Positions 1-9,763 of a stretch of 25,779 nt of DNA are shown piece by piece. The first letter of the stretch is position 1. Every line of letters begins with the position of its first letter. The notes beneath the pieces were generated by a model, which was not told the origin of the DNA, made no database searches, and saw nothing but the letters and a program-made list of their open reading frames with translations. The DNA is from Pseudozyma flocculosa PF-1 (lineage: Eukaryota; Basidiomycota; Ustilaginomycetes; Ustilaginales; Ustilaginaceae), in contig NW_006920877.1 in assembly GCF_000417875.1 (NCBI RefSeq), positions 194,426 to 220,204 of the forward strand, in the 5' to 3' direction. The position numbers and the translations under genes were made by a program.

Positions 1-2588
1 TCTCGCCTCCCGGACTGGCCGGCGTCGCGATCGCGGTCTCCGCCGCCGCCGGTCCGCTGGTCCTTGCCCTCGCCCAGCTTGGCGTCGAGCAGCCGCTCGT
101 TCTGCTCGAGCATCGTGTTGGCGCGCTCCGCCAGCGTCTGCGACAGCTGCTGCACCTTGGTCAGCTCGAGGCGGTGGAAGACAATGACGCCCGCCGTCGG
201 GTCGAGCGACGCCGCCAGCTCCTCGTTGTAAATCATCTTGCTGACCATCGACCGCACCACCTTGGCCTCGACGTCGAACGTGGCGGCGAGGTGGGCAAAC
301 GAGACGGTGTCGTAGTACGACGAGTAGCTGAAGAGGTAGGTGCGCAGGCCCTCTTCCTGGATGCGCTTCGCCAGCATGTCCTTGACCTCTTCGGCGCCCG
401 GCATCAGCTTCCAGATCTTGATGTCGCGGATCAGGTCGATGCAGCCCTTGCAGTCGCCGTTCTGCAGCGCCTTGCTCGCCTGCATGATGTGGTCGCGCGT
501 GTTTTCCGGCGGTCCCGAAAACACCTGGCGGTCGGTGTAGTCGAGCATGCGGCGGAAGGGCCGCGAGATGATGCGCTTGCGCAGCTCCGGGTCGTTGCCG
601 GCGAACGCCATGTTGGGCACCTCGAGGAGCATGCTCGACACGAGGTAGATGCACTCAAGCAGCTCGAGGTTGATGTGCATGTGGAAGGGCAGCTGGCGCT
701 GGCGGTCGAGCTTCTCCTGCTCGGGCGTCAGGGTGCTGTACTGGTTCTGCTTCTGGACGCCCTGGGCCAGCAGCTCCTTGACGCGGCCGGTGCCAAAGAT
801 GTCCTGCAGCGCCGTCTGCGACTCGCGGATGAGGCCGACGCGGAAGGCGCAGATGCCGATCTGGACGACGACGCGGTTGTAGAGGATCTGGGTGGCGGCG
901 TCGGCCATCTGGACCGAGTCCTGGAGGTGGCTCATGAGGAACATGTCGCGCGCCACGTGGTACTCGGCGTGGAGCGCGTGGTGGTAGATGTGGCACAGCA
1001 TCGCCCGCGTCCTGGCCCGCTCGCTCGACGGGCCGGCGGCCTTGTAGAGGTAGGTGCAGAGCGAGCGGATGAGGAGCGTGGGGCCGTCGGCCTCCTGGAC
1101 GCGCGCCGGGGCGGGGAAGATGGCGCTCTTGATGGGCACCGTCGTCTTGGCCAGGTTTGACTCGAGGGCGCGGATGATGACGTCCTGCTTGGCGTAGACG
1201 TGCTCGAGGCGGCGCATCGTGCAGCGGCTCAGCGCGTCGTCCTGGCCGGTGCTCTCAAAGTAGGCCTGGCCGATGACGATGGTCTCGTAGAGGTTCTTTT
1301 CCTCGCTGAGGCGGTCGACGTACTCGGTCGTGTGCGGGTCGATGTTCTGCAGGCTCTTTGTGAACTCGTCGTCGAGGCGGTCGATGAAGCTGATGATGCT
1401 GCCGCGGACGGCCACCACGTCGCCCTCGCCGTTGACGCCGGGCTGGCGCTCGGTCTCGTCGTCGTAGTCGGGCGTCTCCTCGCGGATGACGTAGGCGTGG
1501 TTCGAGACGAGGGTGCTCAGCAGCTCGTTGACCTCCTTGCGCGCGTTGCCCCACATCTCGATCGGCATGTAGGCGTTGGCCGACGCGTTGTAGTCGAAGC
1601 GGGCGGCGACGAGCGCCAGCAGCACGCGGATCTTCTTGTAGGGGGTGTCGGCGACGCCGCTGAGGTCCGAGAGCTTGCGGATCTGCTCGGTCTTGTCGGT
1701 GCTCTTTTTGCCGCGCGCCTCGAGGATGGCGGCGAGGCTCTTGAAGAGGCCCTCGGAGGTGAAGGTCTCGGTGCGGCCGCCGCGGCCGACGGTCTGGAAG
1801 TCGTCGTCCTCTTCGGCGGCGGCGGCGGCGGCCTCGGCGCGCTGCTTCTTGGGCTTGACGATGGCCTCGGCGGCGGCGGTGGCGCCCGCGGCGGCGTTGG
1901 CGGCCTCGGCCTCGAAGGCGTCGGGGTCGGAGCGGTACTTTGCGACGGCCTCGTCGTTTTCCTTGATCGTCTTCTTGATCTTCTGCTTCATGCCGTTCAT
2001 GGCCTTGGCGTTGGGCGCCTTCATCTTCTTTTTGGCGTCCTTCTCCTTGGCGATCGACTCGTTGAGGAAGGCCTCGAGCTGCGAGATGGTCTTGACGTAA
2101 AAGGCGGGGACGGGCTCGTTGATGTTGCGCTGCCTCTCGACGAGGCGGTTGAGGCCGTCAAACTCCTTGGAGATGGTGACCCAGTCGTCGATCCTCTGGG
2201 CGTTGTCGATGGTCTTGACGACGGCCTCCATCTCGTCGAGCCGCTTGTCCTTAGCCGACTTGATGACCTTCTTGACCTCCTCCTCGCTGTCGCTGTCGTC
2301 GCTGGCGGCGCCCTTCATGAAGCGCGACATGGGCTTGGCGGCGCCCTTCTTGTCGTCATCGTCGCTCTCGTCGTCCGAGTCCTTGAGCGACTCTTCGTCC
2401 GAGTCCGAGTCGTCGTCATCCGAGTCGCTGTCCGAGCCGGCAGCCTTGAGGAAGCGCGAGCGCGGGGCAGACGAGGTGGTCGTCGTCTTGGGCTGCTGCT
2501 GCTCGTCTCCGGACTCGAGCTCAGAGAGCTCCTCCTCGGAAGACGAAGAGTCCGAGTCCGAGTTGGCGCTGGCGAAGAACTTGCTCAT
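1..2588 (-). CDS. NIP1: Eukaryotic translation initiation factor 3 subunit c (eIF3c/Nip1), C-terminus cut by window edge
   Basis: Core subunit of the cytoplasmic eIF3 complex, which helps assemble the 43S pre-initiation complex on the 40S ribosome. The frame is open from an ATG at 2588 down to base 3 (862 codons visible) with no intron needed. It starts MSKFFAS, like yeast Nip1 (MSRFF), and is followed by a Ser/Asp/Glu tract (about residues 8-80) typical of the eIF3c N-terminus that contacts eIF1/eIF5. The middle is a helical repeat region; a PCI-type region lies at about residues 700-820 (GLRTYLFSYSSYYDTVSF; VIVFHRLELTKVQQL). A Gly/Arg/Asp-rich tail is just beginning at the window edge. Yeast Nip1 is 812 aa and human eIF3c 913, so only a short C-terminal piece is missing. 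The start has a strong context (GTCACCATGAG). Family assignment is firm; the exact end is outside the window. Confidence 0.95.
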   Translation of the reverse strand, partial: MSKFFASANSDSDSSSSEEELSELESGDEQQQPKTTTTSSAPRSRFLKAAGSDSDSDDDDSDSDEESLKDSDDESDDDDKKGAAKPMSRFMKGAASDDSDSEEEVKKVIKSAKDKRLDEMEAVVKTIDNAQRIDDWVTISKEFDGLNRLVERQRNINEPVPAFYVKTISQLEAFLNESIAKEKDAKKKMKAPNAKAMNGMKQKIKKTIKENDEAVAKYRSDPDAFEAEAANAAAGATAAAEAIVKPKKQRAEAAAAAAEEDDDFQTVGRGGRTETFTSEGLFKSLAAILEARGKKSTDKTEQIRKLSDLSGVADTPYKKIRVLLALVAARFDYNASANAYMPIEMWGNARKEVNELLSTLVSNHAYVIREETPDYDDETERQPGVNGEGDVVAVRGSIISFIDRLDDEFTKSLQNIDPHTTEYVDRLSEEKNLYETIVIGQAYFESTGQDDALSRCTMRRLEHVYAKQDVIIRALESNLAKTTVPIKSAIFPAPARVQEADGPTLLIRSLCTYLYKAAGPSSERARTRAMLCHIYHHALHAEYHVARDMFLMSHLQDSVQMADAATQILYNRVVVQIGICAFRVGLIRESQTALQDIFGTGRVKELLAQGVQKQNQYSTLTPEQEKLDRQRQLPFHMHINLELLECIYLVSSMLLEVPNMAFAGNDPELRKRIISRPFRRMLDYTDRQVFSGPPENTRDHIMQASKALQNGDCKGCIDLIRDIKIWKLMPGAEEVKDMLAKRIQEEGLRTYLFSYSSYYDTVSFAHLAATFDVEAKVVRSMVSKMIYNEELAASLDPTAGVIVFHRLELTKVQQLSQTLAERANTMLEQNERLLDAKLGEGKDQRTGGGGDRDRDAGQSGRR

Positions 2589-3477
2589 GGTGACGGCGTG
2601 CAGGGGTCGGGTAGGGTGCGGTCGGTGCTGCAGCGAGCCGGCAGTCAAGAGGGCGGAGGGCGGTGCTGGTGGTGCTAGGTTGGCCGGTCGGCTGGGTTGC
2701 GGCTGGCGTGCGGGTCGCGGGGACAAACAGTCGAGCTCGAGGGGGGTCGTCGAGGGCAAGACTTGTTCTATGGACCGGGTGAGGTAGCCAAGCGGGCAGG
2801 GGGTAGGATTGGGGTGATGGTGTGACAGGTGACGGGTGACGGGTGTCGGCTGGCAGGCAGGCAGGTCTCGTCTGCTGATGGCGAGCAGCTGGCCAGCTTT
2901 GCTTCCTGCGTGTGCGTCGTTTTGCGCGCTGCGGGCAGACGGGCGGGCGGGCGTGGTTCCAGGCCTGGCAAAGGCGGCGTGCGCTTCTCTGTCCGTCCCT
3001 CGCCAGCCCTTCCAGCTGAGGCTGGCCAGAGACAGAGGGACAGGCAGCGCAGAAGATTTGCTCGCCTGCCCGCCGGCTGCCTCGACCCACCCAGCCAGAA
3101 AGCTGGCCAGCCTGGCCAATTTTTCTTTTTTTCGCCGTCTTCCTCGCCTCCCTCCCTCGACCCTTGGGCTCGGCTTGGGCTGGGTTTGCCTGGCCTCGCG
3201 CTTGGACTTTTGAATTCGCCCGCCAGGGTAGGGTGTTGTAATTGCCAGCAGCAGGCTGAATACAGAAGCATCACTCGTGCGGGAAAGATGCTGGCGGGTG
3301 GGGCTGCGAAGCTTGCCTGTGGCTGCTGGCGACCTCCGCTTGGACCCAGCCTTGTCCTGCGACCCACCCGCGCTCGATTGGACTGCCCTCGAACGCACAC
3401 ATTGAACTGGCATCGATGCTGCGCAACAAGCTGCTACCAGAAGAGACCTGGGCGATGGCGGCGAGGGTGGCCGGAGC

Positions 3478-3497
3478 AGCCAAGCCAAGCCAAGCCA
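3478..3497. repeat. (AGCCA)4 short tandem repeat
   Basis: Four exact copies of a 5-bp unit in the eIF3c/OSCP intergenic region. Confidence 0.8.
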
Positions 3498-3716
3498 GCT
3501 CTCCGCCAAGCTGCGCCAGCCCAGGCAGGGTCGTGATCGAGGGCGGGGCGGCCTCGAATACAAAAATGTATTCAAGCCGTGCTGCAGCAAAATCCAAGCG
3601 GGTCGAGGTTCAATTCAATCCGAGGCTCGGGCTGGCCTCCGGGCTGGCCGGCGGGGCCTACCTGTAGCGGGCTGGATGGCCTGGCCGGGTACGATCGGCT
3701 GGAGCAGGCCCCAGGC

Positions 3717-3772
3717 GGCTGGCTGGCTGGCCGGCTGGAAGGAAGGTCGAGCATGGCTGGCTGGCTGGCTGG
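3717..3772. repeat. (GGCT)n tandem repeats, two blocks
   Basis: GGCT occurs three times in tandem from 3717 and four times from 3755, separated by about 25 bp of related G-rich sequence. It lies about 250 bp upstream of the OSCP start. Confidence 0.85.
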
Positions 3773-3815
3773 GGCTGCTCCCTGCGGCCCCACCGTTGGT
3801 CGCTGCGCTGCGCTG

Positions 3816-3844
3816 CCAGGCCAGGCCAGGCCAGGTCAGGCCAG
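3816..3844. repeat. (CCAGG)n pentamer array
   Basis: Four perfect CCAGG units, one TCAGG variant and a partial unit, about 160 bp upstream of the OSCP start. The same pentamer on the opposite strand (CCTGG) forms arrays near 7227 and 17248. Confidence 0.85.
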
Positions 3845-4001
3845 TCGCAGGCGGGGGCGTCGGTCCCGTCACGGCCTGATCTGCTCTCGTCGAGAACATC
3901 GCCGCTGCCGCCCGTGCTACTCCACACCTCATCCTCATCACCTCATCGAACCCCATCACCGTCTCCTCCTCATTCGCCGCCACACCTCCGTCTGATCCAA
4001 C

Positions 4002-5673
4002 ATGGCCGCCCGATTCACCCCCCGCTTCCTCCAGGTAAGCCATCGATGCGGCACCCGCACCTCGACCGCCCTGTAGGCCCACCTTCGACCACCTCGACCT
4101 CCAATGCCCACCACGGCATCGCCAGTCTCAGCTGCACGTAATCACCAGCATTAGCATTGCAGCCCATCAGAGAAACCCTCTGGTCTCGAACAACGACAGT
4201 CATCGGCCATCTGGCAAGACCAGAACCACGTGCCGGCAAAGACGAGGCCGGACCGACCCTTTCGACTGCTCCGACTCCTCCGACCTCTCATGCCAGTGTC
4301 AGGCAAGACACAGCCGTTCTGACGCCGTCCGTCCTGCTCGCTCTTGCTACCTCGCCTGCTCCGCTCATCCTCGCAGGCCACCCGTGGCTACGCCACTCAG
4401 AGCGTCCGTGCTCCCAAGCAGCTCGAGGGCCTTCCCGGTGCGTCTCGAGACTATCGGCACCGCCAGCGACCTCTTCGCCTCCAGCGCGCTGACCCCTTTG
4501 AGCTCGCACTCCCTTCCGCTACCGTGCCGCCTCGGCTTCTCGCCGTGCAGGCAAGTACGCCTCGTCTGCCTACGTCGCCGCGCTCTCCAAGGACGCCAAG
4601 ACGCTCGAGAAGGTCGAGGCCGACCTCCGTGCCATCAAGTCGGCCCTCGCCTCGGCTGAGGGTGCCAAGCTGCAGACCTTCATCTCCAACCCCACCCTCG
4701 GCACCGCCGAGCGAACCAAGGGCCTCGAGCAGCTCCTCTCTAGCGGCAAGGGCAAGGCCGACCAGATCACCCAGTGAGTGGCAGTGCGGCCGTTTGCCGC
4801 GTAGCTGGCAGGCTACGCGGGCAAGATTCGGCGGGTCGATGGCGGAAGGATCGGAGGCTAGCGCCATCGAAGGGGTCAATATGGTGCACATCAGCAAGGC
4901 CCGCAGGAATCAGGTGTGGCTTTGGCCACGACGTTCGGGACGAGGGTCATATAGGGGGTCTGATTCTTCTGAGGAGTATTCTCCGAGCCCCCAACGTATC
5001 TTGCTGACCCCTGCCGGCCGCCGGTCAACTCGCTGTCCTGTCCTCACCCGCACCATCCGACGCAACAGCAACCTCTTCCAGGTCCTTGCCGAGAACGGAC
5101 GGCTGCAGGACACCGAGAAGGTCATTGACGGCTTCGAGGAGCTCATGACTGCCTACCGCGGCGAGGTCGAGGTTATCGTTACCAGCGCTACTGTGAGTAG
5201 CCGTGGCCGTGGTCGTGGTCCAACGCTTCGGCCATCGACGCGGACCGGCTTGGCGCATCTGCTGACACCCGGACCGACGCGCCGATTCATCACACGCTGC
5301 CTGTACCCGTCGCGCGACAGCCCCTGGACAAGGCCACCGTCTCGCGCATCGAGTCGTCGCTCAAGGGCTCGCAGATTGCCGCCAACGGCGGCGGCAAGAC
5401 GCTCAAGATCACCCAGAAGGTCAACCCGGCCATCCAGGGCGGTCTGGTCGTCGACTTTGCCGGCTCGACGGTCGACCTGAGCGTGGCCAGCAAGGTCAAC
5501 AAGCTCAACCAGCTCCTGTCGCGTGAGTAGGCGCCATGAGCGTTTGGACGCGGTGGTCGTCGCCGCCGCCGCCGCCGCCGCCGCCGAGAGCCCCGTCGAC
5601 TGACCTGCCTCGTCGTCATTGTACTCCCCTTGTCGACGCCGCCGCCGCCTCGCGATTCGCAGAGGGTGTCTAA
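4002..5673 (+). CDS. ATP5: Mitochondrial F1Fo ATP synthase subunit 5 / OSCP, six exons
   Basis: OSCP is the peripheral-stalk subunit linking the F1 head to the membrane sector in the inner mitochondrial membrane. Exons by splice sites and homology: 4002-4034, 4377-4437, 4551-4773, 5069-5192, 5321-5522, 5663-5673 (217 aa; yeast Atp5 is 212). The N-terminus (MAARFTPRFLQATRGYATQS) is a basic amphipathic presequence with a likely cleavage after RGY. Diagnostic segments are GKYASSAYVAALSK, NLFQVLAENGRL, VTSATPLDKATV and GGLVVDFAGSTVDLSVASK. Donors are GTAAGC, GTGCGT and GTGAGT (three times); CTGAC branch-like motifs lie near 4319, 4490, 5004, 5261 and 5600. The last exon is 11 nt and gives the end LLSQGV. 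If that intron is not removed, translation stops at 5528-5530 with LLSRE. Identity is secure; only the final residues are uncertain. Confidence 0.93.
5562..5586. repeat. (CCG)8 trinucleotide repeat
   Basis: Uninterrupted CCG run inside the proposed last intron of the OSCP gene, or in its 3'UTR if that intron is not used. Confidence 0.85.
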
Positions 5674-5880
5674 GCGCGACCGTTGCCGTCGCCGCCGGCG
5701 CTCGCCTCTCGCCTTTGACCGGGGGTCGGACTCGTTCGGCAGCATCTGCACTCTGCCGCACGGGGCAGCTTCCCCTCCACTAGACTCTCTCAGGAAGCGG
5801 ACCACGCTGGCGAAATGCAGTACACGTGAATCTCGACATTGCACGGGCGGTCGGAGCAAGGGCGCGGCCCGGAGCGACGA

Positions 5881-6916
5881 TCAGAGCCGGGGCTTTGGCA
5901 GGGCGGGCTGGATCTGTGCCTGTACGGGGTTGATGAGGCTGCCGAGACCGTTGCTGCCTTTTACGACGGCCAAATCGCCGTCCCTGAGAAAGACGGGCGG
6001 CGAACGCTTGAAGCCCTCGCCCGGCGGCGTGCCCCTGGGTGGGTGGGTGGCGTCGGATTGGGCCGGAGACGAGGCAAGGTGCGGATCAGCGGTGGTCTAG
6101 AGGGGCCCGGCGACGACAGCAGCTGCGGCTGCTGCGACTCGCTGGAACTCACATGCTGATGAGGCTGCCGGCCTCGAGGGTGGTGCCCTTGCTGAGCTCG
6201 CTGACGGTCTCTGCGACCTTCCAGAGCATGTCTGCGGTGTTGCCGTCCTGGAGAAGGTTGCCGTTGAGGTGGAGCTGGAGGTGTACGTTGTCCGGGTTGG
6301 AGATGCCGAGGCGGTGGGAGGCGGATACGAGGACGGGGCCAAAGGGGAACCAGGTGTCGAAGCTTTTGCAGAGGCCCCACTGGCTGGCGGCCTTCATCCT
6401 GGAGCGGGCGGTGACGTCGTTGGAGAGGGTGTAGCCGAGGACGTGTTGGAGGGCGTTGGCGGGGGAGACGTCCTTGCAGGTGCGCGACACGACGACGACG
6501 AGTTCGGCCTCGTAGTCGGACTCGTCTGCCGCGCAGGGCGGGATGACGATGGGGGTCGAGGGCGACGAGATGGTGGTGAGGGGCTTGTAAAAGACGATGG
6601 GGATGGGGGTGCGCTTCGAGAGGGCGTCGATGCGGTCCTGGCCCGGCTGGATGAAGTTGGCGCCGAGGCCGCGGATGGTGCGCACCTCGTTGGGCGGCAG
6701 CGGGCAGAGGAGCGTCTGCACCGTCAGCACCACGTCGGGCGACAGCGTGGCCGAGGCGGAAAAGGGGGAGCCCACCAGGGGCCGCACGCGGATCGAGGCG
6801 CGCTCGTGGTAGGCCTGGCCGACGTCGAGGTCGTCGTCGACCGGCTGGCCGTAGTGCTCCCGTCCGTCTTGGGCGGCAATGAAGCGGATCAGGCGGTGCC
6901 ACGAGGTTTGCATCAT
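5881..6916 (-). CDS. Fumarylacetoacetate hydrolase (FAH) fold family protein
   Basis: Member of the FAH superfamily, metal-dependent enzymes that hydrolyse, decarboxylate or tautomerise 2-oxo acids such as acylpyruvates or oxaloacetate; the substrate here cannot be read from sequence. Exon 1 is 6916-6153 and exon 2 is 6034-5881, with a 118-nt intron (GTGAGT donor, CCCAG acceptor, CTGAT branch-like motif). The protein is 305 aa. Putative metal ligands are Glu136 and Glu138 in DYEAELVVVV and Asp167 in GYTLSNDVTARS; the usual Lys-x-x-Asp follows (GLCKSFDTWFPFGP, Lys184). The junction restores the family motif ISMGTPPGEG, and the C-terminus carries PPVFLRDGD. A strong start context (CGCCACCATG) supports Met1. 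No mitochondrial presequence is evident, so it is probably cytosolic. It is convergent with OSCP, with 207 bp between stops, and divergent from the glutathione transferase gene. Confidence 0.92.
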
Positions 6917-7226
6917 GGTGGCGGGCGGGCGCGGGGGGGTAAGAGGTGGATCGATGGCAGGATGGATTGCGATAGGTGGGCTTCAGCGACAAGCAAGTGG
7001 TGTGGGGGCGGGATGGAGCGAGCTACAGCGTAGTGAAGTCGTCTGGTCGAGGCGGTCGGTGCGCAGCCAAACGAGGCGTTGCCCGTGCGGTGTGGGGCCA
7101 AAGAGCGGAGAAACGACGAGTCGGACCAAACGGGAAAACCCCATCGACGCCGGCCGTCATACCAACAGCGAGCGGTATCCCCGCATTTCCAAAGGGAGAG
7201 CTGAGCGCCCTGCGTCTCCTTCCAGC

Positions 7227-7255
7227 CCTGGCCTGGCCTGGCCTGGCCTGGCCTG
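7227..7255. repeat. (CCTGG)5 pentamer array
   Basis: Five perfect CCTGG units plus a partial one, about 450 bp upstream of the glutathione transferase start. It is the reverse complement of the CCAGG array at 3816. Confidence 0.9.
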
Positions 7256-7654
7256 AATTGACCATACACACCCTGCTGCACACGAATGCCACACAGGGCG
7301 GGCGGACCATGCTTTCGACAAAGCACCGTAACCCGTACCATATCGCCGAGGGGGATCCACTTGGATGACCGGCCTGCCTGTCGGAGCGTTGCTTGTACAG
7401 GTAGCGGGTGGATGACCTTGCTCACCACCCCCGGCTGCCTCCACATATCCGCCGAGGGCGACCCTGACCAGACGTCATCTTCGCCTTTTTGCCTAAGCCA
7501 GCCACCTTAAGCCCGACCTCTCGATCCCATTCCCTTGCCCTTGTCATGCCGTACCCTACCCTCTTAGACTCGCCCCCTGCCTGGCCCGATGGAAGCATAC
7601 ACCGACCGGCCGTATGACCGTGCAATCTCAATCCCAGTCCTCCCAACGCCCGCG

Positions 7655-7660
7655 TATAAG
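7655..7660 (+). promoter_or_regulatory. TATA-like box of the glutathione transferase gene
   Basis: TATAAG lies 46 bp before the first ATG, in the context CGTATAAGAA. Transcription starting about 30 bp downstream would leave a leader of only about 20 nt before that ATG. The same GTATAAG word occurs at 9575-9581 upstream of the next gene. Confidence 0.45.
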
Positions 7661-7705
7661 AAGGCTCTTCTCTGCAGAACGACACGCGCGCCACGCCCTC
7701 GCACC

Positions 7706-8929
7706 ATGCTCCGTACCGCCCTTCGATCCAGCATCCCGCACCACCGCCTCTCCTCGCCCCCGATCCAGACGCCCCTCCGCGCGCTATCCACCCACGTCAC
7801 CGCCGCCACCACCACCATGCAGCCGCTCAAGTACTACGGCGCCGGCACGCCCAACGGCCACAAGGTCTCGATCATGCTCGAGGAGCTCAAGGTGCTCAAC
7901 CCAGACTTCAAGTACGAGACGATCCCCATCGACATTATGAAAAACACCCAGAAGGAGGACTGGTTCCTCCGCATCAACCCCAACGGCCGCATCCCCGCAC
8001 TCGTCGACCCCAACAACGACGACTTTGCCGTCTTCGAGAGCATGGCCATTCTCCTGTCAGTCGCCTCCGCGCCCGCCCCCGTGAGCCACGCCGGACCACC
8101 CCCAGCTGACATTCAGACACTCCCCCCTTCCACCCTTCCGCCCGCGCAGCTACCTCGAGAAGAAGTACGACGACAACCACGCCTTCTCCTGGCCCTCGAG
8201 CGACCCCAAGGGCGAAAACTACCGCAGCGAGGTGAGCACCCCGCCCGCCCCAGAAATAATTTAAAAAAAACGCGCCGCCACCGCGCCACCTCCGCGCCTC
8301 TTTTCTTCGCCACACTTACACCCAGACCATCAATTCACATCCCCTCTTTCACCACATCACAGGTACTGCAATGGATGAGCTGGCAGATGGCTGGGTTGGG
8401 TCCGCTCCAAGGACAAGCTAACCATTTCAGGATGCAGGCCGTCGGAGAGAGCAAGAATCTCGTTCCGTATGCGTACAAGAGGTACCACGACGAGACGGTG
8501 CGACTTTACAGCGTCCTTGAATCGCGCCTCGAAGGCAGGGACTGGCTGGTCGGCGATGGAAAGGGCAAGTACACGCTGGCCGACATGCTCACCTTCCCCT
8601 GGGCATTCTGGTACCGCTTCGCCGGTCTGCGCAACGACGAGGTCGGACCCAACGTCAAGCGCTGGATCCAGAACAACCTTGACCGCCCTGCCGTCCAGAA
8701 GGGCCTCCGCGTCCCCACCGAGTCGGAGCTCGTCAAGAACATGCTCAGCGACGTGAGTACCTGTCATCGACGCTGCCGGTTGAGGGCTTCGGGGGAATGT
8801 GAATTGCAACACCGCGCGCGTCGAATCATGGCTAAGCTTTTTTCACCCGCGCTTCTTAATTTGTCCCCTCCCCGACCAACCCTTCAACCATCGCAGCCCG
8901 AGTGGATGCCCGAGCTTCCCAGCCTGTAG
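7706..8929 (+). CDS. Ure2p/YfcG-type (Nu-class-like) glutathione S-transferase, with alternative mitochondrial and cytosolic starts
   Basis: Glutathione transferase or disulfide-bond oxidoreductase of the Ure2p/YfcG group. Exons: 7706-8055, 8150-8231, 8363-8752, 8897-8929 (284 aa). The thioredoxin-fold N-domain begins at Met38 (MQPLKYYGAGTPNGHK). The TPNGHK segment (Thr48, Asn50) matches the glutathione-site motif of this group; INPNGRIPALVDP and ESMAILLYLEKK complete the fold. The helical C-domain has the hallmark QWMSWQMAGLGPLQGQANHF and YTLADMLTFPWAFWY. Residues 1-37 (MLRTALRSSIPHHRLSS...) are Arg/Ser-rich without acids, a typical mitochondrial presequence. Met1 (7706) and Met38 (7817) both have ACC before the ATG, so both could be used. 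Intron donors are GTCAGT (weak), GTGAGC and GTGAGT. It could act in detoxification or redox defence; the substrate is unknown. Confidence 0.92.
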   Translation: MLRTALRSSIPHHRLSSPPIQTPLRALSTHVTAATTTMQPLKYYGAGTPNGHKVSIMLEELKVLNPDFKYETIPIDIMKNTQKEDWFLRINPNGRIPALVDPNNDDFAVFESMAILLSVASAPAPVSHAGPPPADIQTLPPSTLPPAQLPREEVRRQPRLLLALERPQGRKLPQRGEHPARPRNNLKKTRRHRATSAPLFFATLTPRPSIHIPSFTTSQVLQWMSWQMAGLGPLQGQANHFRMQAVGESKNLVPYAYKRYHDETVRLYSVLESRLEGRDWLVGDGKGKYTLADMLTFPWAFWYRFAGLRNDEVGPNVKRWIQNNLDRPAVQKGLRVPTESELVKNMLSDVSTCHRRCRLRASGECELQHRARRIMAKLFSPALLNLSPPRPTLQPSQPEWMPELPSL

Positions 8930-9575
8930 TCACCAGTGATCACGCAGAGATCTAAATACTTGTACTGTAGTGGGACCGACTGTCAGCCTGGTAGTGTTCG
9001 CCTACATCTGTGTCCTTTGCGAGTCCCATCTCAGATCGCCCATGGCGGCGCGGCAAGAACCATACACTCTTCACTTTCGTTTTGGATCGGACCGTTGCTT
9101 CGGTGACGGACGGGCGGCAGCATCTTTCGTTTCGAGGCGACGAAGGGAAAGGCAGAGGTAGACGAAGGAATTGTTCGTTATGGACGGCATCCTCGCAGGG
9201 GCGGATCAGACGGCTCTCATGTCGGGCGGGGGGCCGGGTCGGGGCTGAGTCGCGCGTTCCCACCGATCCCACCGCCACCGCCACCATCGCCACAGCACAC
9301 GCATCACCGACCAGCCAGCGCGTACGTCGTTCCCATCTCTGCACTGCCCAACGAAAAATCTCAGCCTCTCGCTATCGTTTGCGCCGCCCCGAGATGGCGA
9401 CGCCCCGTTCGGCATCGACCCGAAATGGTGGGGCAACGGACGCACAGCCAGGCAGGTGCATGTCTCTTCTCGATCTGCTTTGCGGGCTCACGTACCGCGG
9501 CGTTGATGCGGTGGCGCTTTCATTTCGTCGTCGAGGTCGAGGAAGAGGTGCAGATGAGGAGGTCTGGCAAGGGGG

Positions 9576-9581
9576 TATAAG
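9576..9581 (+). promoter_or_regulatory. TATA-like box of the secreted-protein gene
   Basis: TATAAG in the context GGGGGTATAAGG, 266 bp before the ATG. A start about 30 bp downstream would give a leader of about 155 nt after removal of the proposed leader intron. Confidence 0.45.
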
Positions 9582-9763
9582 GCTGGAAGGATGGTGTGGT
9601 TCCCTCGCCCCCCCTTCTGTCTCCCTTATCCTGCTCGGTCGGTCGGTCGGTCAGTCTGGTTCCTTCACTCGTTCCCATTCGCATCCTCTACGCTCCTTCA
9701 CAGCCTCTATCGAGCACACGTACACGCACATACGCTTCCCATCCTCACCGTCGTCCATCCAAG

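Larger units (their letters stand above)
2589..4001. promoter_or_regulatory. Divergent intergenic/promoter region between eIF3c and OSCP genes
   Basis: About 1.4 kb between two genes transcribed away from each other, so it should carry both promoters and 5' leaders. I see no supportable gene: the open frames here are Pro/Arg/Ala-rich or repeat-derived and match nothing recognisable. It holds a T/C-rich stretch near 3119-3170, several short tandem repeats (listed separately), and a CT-rich leader immediately before the OSCP start (about 3919-3990), as is usual for highly expressed fungal genes. No convincing TATA box was found for either gene. Confidence 0.6.
6917..7705. promoter_or_regulatory. 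Divergent promoter region between FAH-family and glutathione transferase genes
   Basis: 789 bp separating two divergent start codons. No gene is supported here. It contains a CCTGG pentamer array and a TATA-like element near the glutathione transferase start (both listed separately). The shared region means the two genes could be co-regulated, but no specific operator is recognised. Confidence 0.6.

Noticed and set aside
1200..2678. Long plus-strand open frame (about 490 codons), Leu/Val/Asp/Gly-rich
   Set aside because: It is the antisense of the eIF3c gene. The composition is the usual mirror image of a GC3-rich coding strand, and no domain is visible.
3607..3616. GGTTCAATTC, a match to the tRNA B-box consensus
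   Set aside because: The flanking bases do not form a T-stem, and no acceptor stem or A-box lies at the right distance.
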